From the NCBI GenBank assembly GCA_949825045.1, contig OX463809.1, positions 3,313,501 to 3,377,500 on the forward strand: DNA of 64,000 nucleotides, in the 5' to 3' direction. Shown in pieces: positions 26,601 to 38,600 of the stretch. Numbering within the stretch: the first letter of the stretch is position 1; every line of letters begins with the position of its first letter. Source of the DNA: Argyresthia goedartella. Taxonomy: Eukaryota; Arthropoda; Insecta; Lepidoptera; Argyresthiidae. The notes below the pieces were generated by a model, which saw only the letters and a list, made by a program, of their open reading frames with translations, did no database searches and was not told where the DNA came from. Made by a program: the position numbers and the translations under genes.

Positions 26601-29600
26601 TGCATTCGGACCGTTACTTCTCCGACGTCAGGGCACTCCGACTACGGCAAAACCCGCAGGGAAGATTCGTTGCTGCGTAACCAGGGTCAGACTACATTTG
26701 GAGAACCCACGTTAAATAAAATTTCTTGTTGGCTACCTATTTGGAATCTTTTTATTCCTCTCCAAATAGGGACGTCACAGTGGCGCCCATAACGTGGTTA
26801 GTCTGGCCTTGCTTACGCTGTAAGTAGTTAGTTGTTTGTGTGTGCGTGTTTTTGTAAACGTTTACCTGTGTTGTAATTTTGGTTTTGCTTAGCAACTTCT
26901 GTGTACGTGGTTATTATTCAAACTTTTAAATTGTAGTGTTTTTTTCAAATTCCTACGTTGGTTTTAATTTCTCGTTCTCTTATAAAAAAATTAACCACCT
27001 ACCCACTAGTTGCAATATTTTTATTTGCAGTTTTAACATATATATTTTTTTCTACATCGTCATTCACTTCATTCATACCGTCAAAACCTAACGTACATAA
27101 ATCATTTTGTAACAGAACGGAGACTAATTAGTAGCGTCATTTTCAATTCCTTGATTTCTCTTCCTGTGCTGTCCCGGGAAATCAAAAAAGAATACGGCAG
27201 TTGCATTTCCTCCTGTGCATGTCGTAAGAGGCGACTAAAGGAATCAGTACACTTTCACTACTCATCTCTTTGGTATTTATTATTTGAGCTGCATCATGTC
27301 TTTTCAAATTAAGTTTCTCTCTCTAAACAAAGCAGAACTGGAGTACGAAGTTGCCATCAGAGGTGAAAACCCAGGCACTACCGTAGAAATTTTACGTAAA
27401 CAAATAACTAAACTTGTGACAGAATACCCGTCAGAGGACGTTCTGTTATCTCACCTTGAACCTAAGGACGACTTACTTGCAGTCGTCAAAATCTTGGACA
27501 AAGTGCAATCTACTCTTGACGGACCTGCACCAGATAGATCCTCTCTTCTTAGGACACAAAATCTGATGCACCATGTCTATCACAGATTAAGTCGGGTACC
27601 TACGGATGAAAAGTTCGAAACGGGCCATGATCAACTGTCGGAGATTTACCGAAAATATTATTCGAAGATCCTAGCTCTCTTATCACAAGCAAAGGATCCC
27701 CTTTCAATATCTTCCTCGTCTAATACTGCGTGTAGGGAATCAACGCCATCTGTTAGTGGCGCGAGCGTGATTTCTGTAACTTGCGAGCGTAGCAATACTT
27801 CCGAACTTAGTAAATTGAAGTACGACGGGAAATCATGTGTTCGGGCTTTTATCGAAAGGGTTTCGGAACTGTGTCAGGCCAGAAATATTTCGGACTCCAA
27901 ACTTCTGTCCTATGCAACGGAAATTTTCACCGATCAAGCATTGCACTGGTTCCGAAGTATAAGAGATAGCGTTAACAACTGGTCGGATCTCAAATCTCTG
28001 TTGTTAGAGGATTTCAGCCAAACTGACTATGATTATCGTCTACTTTCTGAAATTAGGGCTCGCACTCAGGGCGAATCAGAAACGATAACCATTTATCTTT
28101 CCATAATGGCAGGAATGTTTTCGCGCTTATCGAAACAATTATCCGAAGAGGACAAATTAGAGATACTATTGCACAATATCCGGCCATGTTATGCGAGTAC
28201 GTTGGCCTCGGCAACTCAGATTGTGGATATTGGGGTATCGAGAACGTTGTGCAAAAATTACGAAAATATACAAACCCGTATGTCACACTTTCGCGAGCCA
28301 CCAACGATTACCACACACACACTAGCACCCGAATTTGCTTACAAGCCATGTAAGACGAAATCTGACAACCATGTCTCTGCGATCGCTCCTGCAACAACTG
28401 TAAAGTCAAATAACTTTTGTCTAAGATGCCGCTCTAACACTCACGATCTTCGTCAGTGTAAGGTTAGTCGTGACGTCATCGTCTGTTTTGGGTGCGGTAA
28501 TAAAGGTGTAAAGAAACCTGAATGCCCTAAATGTACTCCTACCGTTCAAAAAAACTAATTAGCCAGAATTGGGACGGTTCTAAGGGTCATTTCGATAGAG
28601 TAGATTTTGAAAAATGGCTACAAACCCTTAGAAACTTCTTCTCTAGTTTCAGAGTCGCCTCAATTCTGGATAGTAAACCAACAAAGGACAGTAGACCCTA
28701 TATTTCCGTTAGAATCGGGGACATCCCTGCTTCTGGTCTACTCGATTCTGGATCTGCTGTCACTATTCTCGGCAATGATTCTCATAAATTATTGTCGGAC
28801 CATGGTCTAAAAGTATTTACCGATGATTGTATCTCCGTGACTGCTGCTGGAGGCCAGTCCCTTCAAAGTATTGGCTACATCAATCTTCCCATTCACTTTG
28901 AAGAACAATTCCACATTATTAAGGGTTACGTGTTACCAAATGTGGACAGCCCACTTATCCTAGGCATTGACTTTTGGCGGATTTTCAATATTTGTCCCAA
29001 ATACTTAGGTAGCATCACCTTGTCCAACTCTTCTTTGGCAGAAATAAGTATCGACAAAAATGAGACTTTTATACAGTCTTACGATAATCTCTCTGATTCA
29101 CAAAAGTCCACAGCCGATTCAATTGTCAGTCAATTCCAGGAAATCTCCACTGACAGTATGGGCCTTGGTAGAACTAGTCTTATAACTCACCATATCGATA
29201 CTGGTGACTCTCAACCTATAAGACAACGTTACTATCGAATGTCACCTGAGAAGCAGCGAATTTTGGTAGAGCAAGTCGACGAAATGCTAGCGTTAGATGT
29301 AGTTGAACCTTGCGAGAGCGCTTGGTCGTCCCCTGTCCTCATTGTCTATAAAAAGAATGGACAACCTCGCTTTTGCCTCGACAGCCGTAAACCGAATTCG
29401 GTCACAAAAAAGGACGCATATAACCTACCCTATATAACTGAAATATTAGACAACCTACGCGATGCAAAATTCTTATCTAGCGTAGATTTGTCGAAAGCGT
29501 TCTGGCAAATTCCAATAGCTCCAGAAGATCAAGACAAAACTGCATTCTATGTTCCAGGCAGAGGAACTCTCCGTTTTAAGACCACTGCTTTCGGTCTCAC

Positions 29601-32600
29601 CAATGCCCCTGCCACTCAACAAAGGCTTGTCGATCTTCTGTTCGGGAATTTTGATCTAAAGGCGTTCGCATATTTAGATGATATTATTATCATCAGCAGC
29701 AGCTTTGAGGAACACGTGTCCTTACTACTAGGCGTGCTGCATAAATTAAAACAAGCGAACTTATCCATCAACCTTGAAAAATGCAAGTTCTTCAGAAATG
29801 AGTTGAAGTACTTGGGTTATGTTGTGGATGCGCATGGCCTTCGCACTGATCCTGAAAAAGTCGAGGCTATCCTTAATTTCCCAACACCCACAAAGAAAAA
29901 AGATCTTAAACGCTTCCTTGGAACAGCCACGTGGTACCGCCGTTTCGTCCCCAACTTTAGCACTATTGCCGGACCACTCAACCAGCTGACTTCAAGTAAG
30001 AAGAACGCACCCAAGTTTCAGTGGACAACTGAAGCTGATGATGCTTTTAATAAGCTAAAAGAGTGTCTTGTATCAGCCCCGGTTCTCTCTTGTCCCAATT
30101 ACGATTTACCGTTCGAAGTACACACTGATGCGAGCAATTTTGGGATTGGTGCCATGCTCACACAAACGATTGATGGTAAAGAACATCCGATTGCATACAT
30201 GAGTAGGGCGTTGTCGGGATCTGAGAAGAACTACAGTATAACCGAGAGGGAGACGCTAGCAGTTTTAACCGCTCTAGAACACTGGCGGTGTTACTTGGAA
30301 AACGGAAAAACCTTTACCGTTTACACCGACCACTCCGCGCTCAAATGGTTCTTGTCACTGGACAACCCTACCGGAAGACTAGCACGCTGGTGTGTGAGGT
30401 TGTCTGCCTTTAATTTCGAACTTAAACATCGTCGTGGGGTCGATAATGTCATTCCAGATGCACTATCTCGTGCTTTCCCATGTGCTTCTATCAGTACGGT
30501 CAACTCTAATTTGACTACTACTGACACATGGTACAAAAACATTTATAACGGTTGTTTAGAAAAGCCGAACCTCTTTCCTAACTACTTGATCGAAGGTGGT
30601 GCTCTCTATCGCCACTCCAAAAATAAGTGCGAAATGATTTCGGAGTTTTCCTGGAAGGAAGTGGTGCCGAAAGAATTGCGTGACAGCGTCATAGAGGAGA
30701 ATCATGCTGACCCTACTGCTGCTCACTTGGGTATTTTCAAGACCTATCGACGCTTACTTCTTCGATACTACTGGCCGGGCATGCACCAAGACGTCGTACG
30801 TTTTGTTGGTTCTTGTTCAAAATGTCTCACTTACAAACCACAAAACCATCCGACGCTGGGTACGATGGGTCGACCTAAACAATGCTCACGGCCGTTTCAA
30901 ATGATATCCATTGATTTCATAGGTCCACTTCCGGTCAGTCGAAAGCAGAATAGTTATATTTTGGTCGTAACATGTTGCTTCTCAAAATATTGCCTTATTT
31001 TTCCCATGCGACGCGCTACTTCGGAAGCTGTCGTCAAGGCTCTGGAGGACTCTGTGTTTCTGGTCCACGGAATCCCACAGACAATATTCCTTGACAATGG
31101 TACCCAGTTTATTAGCTCGGTAACAAATACCCTCTTTAAGAAATACAAGATACCTAACGTATTCTTCTCTCCGAGATATACTCCGCAAGTAAACACTGTC
31201 GAGCGCTATAACAAAACAATAGTTACATGTATTTCCACCTACGTGGACAATGACCACAGAACCTGGGACACTAATATTCCCAAAATACAGTATGCCATTA
31301 ACAACTCCGTCAATGAAGCAACTGGCTACACTCCATCGTTCCTCGTGTACGGACGAGAAACGGTTACTTGTGGTTCTCATTATACAGATAACGATCTGGG
31401 TGAGGAACTACTATTTCTGCCACGCGACATTTACGCTGAACGTTGTAACGTTGTAAGTTGCCGTTGTCTTCACTCTATCATTAACTGGTCTTATTTTTAA
31501 TTTAAGTAGTAATTCTCTTAATAAAACTACCAAATGAGGCTAGTAATCACAGTATTAATTTTCACGCGCTGTACTAGCAACATTCCACTGTTGACAACTC
31601 ACTCGCTCTGCTATGATTGGCCCGTTTTAAACTAACTAGCCGTGACCGCAACTTGACTTTGCGGCGCCGGCGTGATTCCGAAAACTCACTCAGCACTATA
31701 CGCACGTCCGTCCTACTGGCGCTCTGTAACGGTCCCTTTTTACCGTACGCCGACGAACGACTCTAAACAGTAATTACTTACGTTTAATCATAACGTACTA
31801 CTAGTAGTTACGTTTTAGTTTTGTCTGTGCTTCATATTAACCCCGATTGAGTTCGGGGTTCCTGGCACCTCTTCGGGATCACCGCTTTTCCTCGCTACCC
31901 TACGGTTTCCCGGTTCCTGACACCGCTTCGGGCTAACCTGCTTCCCTGCTCCGGCTGCATTCGGACCGTTACTTCTCCGACGTCAGGGCACTCCGACTAC
32001 GGCAAAACCCGCAGGGAAGATTCGTTGCTGCGTAACCAGGGTCAGACTACATTTGGAGAACCCACGTTAAATAAAATTTCTTGTTGGCTACCTATTTGGA
32101 ATCTTTTTATTCCTCTCCAAATAGGGACGTCACACGTTTAATGGACCTGAGACTGAAGAGATGCCGCGCTTTGTTGAAGCGGTACGCGGGAAAAAAGCAT
32201 CGGGAAATTCCTTTTTCGGATGAAAAAATTTTCACCGTGGAAGAGAGCTACAACAAACAAAATGATAAGGTGTACGCACACAGCAGTGAAAAAGCGAGCA
32301 ACCGTATTCCGCGTGTCCAACGAGGTCATTTTCCATCCTCGCTCATGGTTTGGTTGGGAGTCTCTTATTGGGGCTTAACTGAGGTACATTTTTGTGAGAA
32401 AGGCGTAAAAACGAATGCAGTTGTGTATCAAAATACAGTCCTCAAGAACCTTGTGGAACCTGTTTCTCATACCATGTTTAATAACAGGCACTGGGTATTC
32501 CAACAAGATTCTGCGCCAGCTCATAGAGCGAAAAGCACACAAGACTGGCTGGCGGCGCGTGAAATCGACTTCATCCGGCACGAAGACTGGCCCTCCTCCA

Positions 32601-35600
32601 GTCCAGATTTGAGTCCGTTAGATTACAAGATATGGCAACACTTGGAGGAAAAGGCCTGCTCAAAGCCTCATCCTGATTTGGAGTCACTCAAGGCATCCTT
32701 GATTAAGGCAGCCGCCGATATTGACATGGACCTCGTTCGTGCTGCGATAGACGACTGGCCGCGCAGAATAAAGGCCTGTATTCAAAATCGCGGGGGTCAT
32801 TTTGAATAAACTTTATTACCATAAGAATCTATGTTTTATTAAGTTCATTTTGCTATATAAATGTTTACATAAATAATAAACATGTCTAAATTATTTCATA
32901 TTGCACATGTGACAGAACGACTATGTATAACTGCAATCCGAACTTTATCAAAGTTTCATCTTGTCGGATTATATTAAATATTTCATCTTGTCTCATATTG
33001 GAGAGAATTTCTTCTTGAAATTCTTCGGTGCCTTCTTGAGCTGTCAGAAATATTGTAGAACATTTCTTGGAAGAACGGGGTTTGGTTTCATCAACACATC
33101 GCCTAAAGTGCAAGTAAATATCCTTTTTTGCATACAGTCCAAAGCAGTTTTTGTACAGAGTCATTTCAACCATTTTTCTTGCTTTCTTTGAGCGCTTCTT
33201 GGGAATTATGTCACCATGGTCTGTATTTAAAAAAATGTGTTGTAGGCGTAATTACCTAGCTGTCTAATTTTTTCTATTTGATCTTTTCTTTCTTTTGAGT
33301 TTTTTGGTACAATCAGGAATTTTGTCACGTCCGGTTCATTAAAATGTTTGGATTCTAAATGTCTTGGTAATTTGGTGACGAGTTGTGAACAAAAGATGCA
33401 AGCATGTTTTTTATCCCAAGCCCGTATACCCGGCTCGTTTTTAGATTTCACGATATATAGTGTAAAGGTCTTATTTGTAAACACTCCTTGAAATAAAGTA
33501 GGTACAATTTTTTTATGTAGGCAGAATCCGAGGTCCTAGCCGTGTAAGATGCGCAAGAAATTCGAAACCGAGAAAGTGTGTGAATAATTTCGCAAACTGA
33601 ATCCGAGGTCTCGTGTGTATTAGAAACGCAAGTTATTAAAGAATCCGAGGACCGTGTGTGTCGATTAGCTTGCAATCGAATACGAGGTCTCGCGTGTGTT
33701 AGAAACGTAACATGTTATCGAATCTGAGGTACGGTCCTCAGATATGGGAGGACCTCAGATATCGGGTGAAGTTAACAAGTAAACTTATGACATTTGTGAA
33801 GCGAGGAGCGTGTGTAGAAGAACGTCGAACCGACTAGGCCAATGAGAAACAGTCGAGTCCAATGTCTTCTTAGGTAACATAGCTGTAAGACGTCAATTTC
33901 ATATAGCCCTCACATTCGGGGGACATGTCACAGTCCCCAAATTCGGGTGAATACCAACAAGGGTGTGTGTGTGTGTGTGTGTGGGTCTGTGCTTGTATGT
34001 ATCGTCCATTGAGCAACTCTTCAGTATCTTCTTAGGATAGGTTAACAAGATAGGCAGTAATTTTACGGGTGCATTCCACATGGGAAAGCATTGGGATAGT
34101 TGCACTGAATTTATTATAGAGAAATTGGCCGAGATAGAGGAAGAACCTTTTGGTAAAAGTGTAATTGGGGGTTGGTATTAGGCAGACGCGGTCTTTGCGT
34201 CGTTTTGTTATGTTTGTTACATGCAATCATTTTGTGTTGAGTAGCAAAAGCATCAACTATGAAAAGCTGTCGTACATTTAATACTTTACAGTCCTGGTAA
34301 AGTTGTTGAGTACGATACATTATGGGTCGCGGAGTTGATATCTTTAGGATAGCTCGTTGGGGCACTTCAAGGGACTTTAATGTGGGTTTAGACGCCCCGC
34401 CCCAGGAGACGAAACAGAAGGAGATAATGGACTGAAATAAGGAAAAGTATAGCATTCTCTTTTATAGAGGAATGGGCAACGTGTCTAATTGGCTTGAATA
34501 TTTACATCAATTTACGCATTCTCCCAGTCAGCAGATTAATGTGCGCTTTAAAGTTTAAATGCTGATCTATTATTAACCCAAGGTATTTTATTGTGTTATT
34601 CGAGGATAAATGGGGATAGTTGCAGTGATTCTGATTGGAACACGAATGAGCTTGTATAAATAATGTGTTTGGGGGTTGGGAATTCGATTTTAGAGAGTTG
34701 GTGATTACTTTTGTTTTTGACACATTAAATGTAAGGGCATGTTCTCGGAGCCAGTGAAAAACTGCATTAAAGCCATGCTGTGCGTGATATTGAAGTTTTG
34801 TCCAGGAATCTGCATGGATAGTAATTGCCGTATCATTGGCGTAGGTTGCAATGATGGCGTCATTAATAGACAAGTTACAGAGGTCATTTATGAATATAAG
34901 AAATAAAGTTGGGCTCAAAATACTGCCTTGAGGGACGCTGTAAGTAATTTGTGCTTCGTCGCTGAGGAAATCATCAATTTTCCCCAACTGAGACCTGTTT
35001 GTAAGGTATGAGTCAAAGAGGTCTAGTTTTAAGCCTCTCACACCTATGGATTCTAGTTTTAGTAGTAGGGCAGGAATAGGAACACTATCAAATGCCTCAG
35101 CTAAGTCCAAAAATATTGTGAGAAATTTTTTGCGGTTATTTAATTTATTAACGATGCTGTCGAGAAGTTTTTCTTAAAACCATAATGATTTTTTGAAAGG
35201 ATTTAATTATTTTTTTCAATGTGATCTACAAGACGCGTATTTCTAGGATTTTCGAAAGTGACGTTAGAATAGCTATAAGCCTATAGTTATTTACAGAGTT
35301 CCCATCGCCTCCCTTAACACTTTCAGTGCCAAGCACCCGCCAGGCAGGGTTTTATCGAATATTGTTCGCACGCCGACGACCCACCTCGCGGTATCAGACT
35401 ATATAGCTAATGATGACTTTTACCCACGCCGCCGACTCGACTAACGGGTCCTAACAGACTCGGCTAGCTAGGGTTGTCGCTAACTAATTTCTTATAATAA
35501 AATAAAGAATTCATAAATTTACGCGTTGTTTCTTTAATATTTTTTCAAATAGTTCTGTGACTCGACGCTAGATGACGTGTACATTTTTAAGCGTTGGCAC

Positions 35601-38600
35601 CTGAATGTAAATGTGAATGTGAACACAGCGAGTGAGTGAGCCCCGCTTTCTTGCTCCATTTTGCTATGCAACTGGACTTGAAACTTTTTGAAGATATACT
35701 TAGGCGATAATTCTAAAATCAAAGCGGACGTTGGGAATACTTGGCACAACCCTAGATGGCGTCAGAACGCCCGCTACTCGACTCAGCGGCGCTCGCTATT
35801 CTATCTGTAAATGCAGTCGGCGGTGCTCGGTTCTGGAAAACGGTTTGCACATCTTTTGTGATTTGCACCCGACTGTGGAGCCTTATAAAGTACTCCCGCC
35901 AACTTGCAGTTTCTGGATAATGTATCGATTTATTCATGGTGGCCAAAGTGTTAAAAATAGTATGGATAATAGCTTTTTAAACTTTGTAGGGAAGATTCCT
36001 TTTTGAAGAAATAGAGTAAAGATGTGACTTAAGCTAGGTGCGAGAGACTGTGAGAATATTTTCAGAATAGGGAAGGAATACCGTCCCAGCCCGTAGCTGC
36101 ATAGGGCTTTAAGGAGAGGATAATGGAGTTTACTTCTTCTGGGTCTGTGTCTAGTGGGGCAAAGGAAAAGGAAAACGGGGTACTTGAGGAAGATACAGTG
36201 TGAGGGACGTCATTGTTATGTGGGGGGGAGATTATGGAATTCACGAGATTACTCCCAATATTAGCAAAGAAATTATTTACAGAGTTACAAGAGTCTAAGG
36301 GAGAGGTAGTAGATAGTAAGAATTGGTTAGTTTCATGTCGAATTTTGGAAGATTGGGTTATGCGTCTTATGGATTTCCAAAGGCGTTTTGAGTTTTTGCC
36401 TGCTTTAATTAAGTCTTGTTCGTCATAGTTTCTTTTAGATTTTTTACTACCTTATTCCAAAAATTGCGATAGCGGAGATATGTAATACGGAGAACTTCAT
36501 TTTCAGTGTATGTCTTGATTTTCCTATGCATTGTGTCACGGTTACGAATGCATCTTAGAAGACTAGGTGTTATCCATGGCTTCGGTATTGCCTTTTTACT
36601 AGATAGGGTCTTCATTGAAGTGTTTTTATTAATAAAACTTATGAAAAGTTTTACCAAGGTGTCAATAGAATTGTTTGGGTCCGTAAAAGTAGTCAAATCC
36701 AGTAAGTTTAGTTATAATAAATAAATAATAAATAATACCTTGGACACCTTTTACACACATTGATCTAGCCCCAAACTAGGATTCCCTGTATCTTGGATAC
36801 TAGACAACGATATATATACTTATATAGAGAAATATTATACTTAGATAGATAAACAACCATGACTAGGGTACAAACATCCGTTCTCATCAAACAAACATTT
36901 GCCCCCACCGGGACTCGAACCCGGGACCCTTGGTTTCGTAGGCAGCGTCACTGCCGACTCGGCCATTCGGGTCGTCAATTAATTCATGTCCTTCTCTAAA
37001 ACATCATAATTTATTGTTTTTATTGTTGTTTCTCGATGTCACGATATGTCAATAGAGAATAGGGTGGCATAAAATAGTCTGTGACAGTGGAATATATTAC
37101 TAGAGTTGTTGACCTGGCTTTAGAACGGGTGAATACGTGGTTCAGACAGTTGTTGGCTCTAGTAGGGAGTGTATGGGCCGGGAAAAACCTTGGAAAGCTA
37201 GAAGACAGAGGCAATAATTACGGCGGGGATCTGATTCAAATTGAATAATTTAAGGGTGTTGAGAAGATTATTAATACAGGACATAATAGTAGTTTATGTG
37301 ACTGCTACATAATGGAGGGCATTAATACTCGAGAGTGGGTTTATGAAACGAGCCGAAGGCGAGTTTCATAATAATATCACTCGAGAGTTTTAATGCCTAA
37401 TTATGTACAGTTACATACACTAGTTTATCTACACACATATCATAAGCTCTCTTTGATGTGTTCAGGAACCGCATGTTTGACCGGCATTGTGGCTCTGCAG
37501 TTGTTTAGCTTGTTCTGTAGCACCAACTTCGGGCGTCGGCGTTCGAAATTTGAATGTTAGTACCAACTTCACCGACAAACTAGGGGCGGCATGCAGGCGG
37601 GCGTCGGCGTTCGAAATTTGAATGTCATTATATGTAGAAAAACTACACATAATGACCATAATGTGTAGTTTTCCAGATACGAAACGAGTTTTTACCAAGT
37701 AGTTTAACATAATGCTGATCGTAACGTGCGGTTTTTGAACGCAGTAAAGAGGGTTTATGATACGTGTGTAGATAAATGGTTCTATATTTGTAATTGAAGG
37801 GGAACGATAAATACCTATGATATCTTTGAGTTTATATTAAGGGCTGAGCAGTGTTTCTTTTCAAAATCATATTCTCGATCTTATACTGGATGTGGTTTTT
37901 AATGTATGCGACTACACCATCGCTTTGGATTGTGTTATAAGATGTTTGGCAAATACTTAAAATAGTATGCATAGTAGAATAACTTTCTCACAAACATTGC
38001 ATTTGGCGTGGTCTCGAAAAAAATAACTCGCGAAAAAACCGCCATATTTCACTTTTCTTTCCCATCGACCGACATGGTGTAAACTACCTCAAAACAACTC
38101 TAAATTCACGATCTACTTGTTTGTTACGCGTGGCCATTGTGCCAGACTTGACTCCACTTGCAAACATTAGCATTCGCATAATATTCGCGTCGCTTTATAC
38201 GAATGCGAATGTCTAAAATGCTGCGAATTATTCGCAAATGCGAATGCGAATATTCGTGACATCCCTGGTCTAGACTAGCAGGTGTCCCCGGCCTCGAGCA
38301 AACTCGTGTAAACTTGTCCATACAAACATTAACCTCCCCTCCTCCTCCCTTCACCTCCCTATCTTCCCTGTGGGGGAGGGAGGGCCCCCACACACCTCCC
38401 CCACACCTCTCCCCCGCTTAATAAGGCCCTGTCGCTAAAACCCTCATTTGCCATCTGGACGTCTCCTCTACACCTACTTGACATTCAACTACAGTTGTTG
38501 GGTTTCAAACACTACAACCGCCCCACCCTCCCACCCTTTTCCAGCTTGTGGGGGGCAGAATTTACAAAATCTCTTACTGAACAGATCGCCTGCATTGTTC

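Larger units (their letters stand above)
26089..32134 (+). mobile_element. Ty3/gypsy LTR retrotransposon inserted in the mariner
   Basis: Two 691-bp LTRs (TG...CA), apparently identical by eye, enclose gag and pol. The target duplication is CGTT (26085-26088 and 32135-32138). Identical LTRs imply a recent insertion. The element looks incomplete at its 3' side: pol runs straight into the right LTR and no polypurine tract is visible. Confidence 0.95.
34100..37290 (-). mobile_element. CR1/Jockey-like LINE, interrupted by a piggyBac MITE and a SINE
   Basis: Pieces of one non-LTR element on the minus strand. Endonuclease end at 37020-37214 (ANNCLNHVFTRSKARSTT, VTDYF). Linker at 36410-36700 (KPWITPSLLRCIRNRD) and 36060-36245 (YAATGWDGIPS). 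RT at 34500-35110 (MDLAEAFDSVPIP, VPQGSILSPTLFL, and YANDTAI in place of YADD). C-terminal tail at 34114-34455. Several frameshifts and the Asp-to-Asn change in the catalytic box mark it as dead. The insertions at 35318-35950 and 36720-36973 are younger. Confidence 0.82.
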
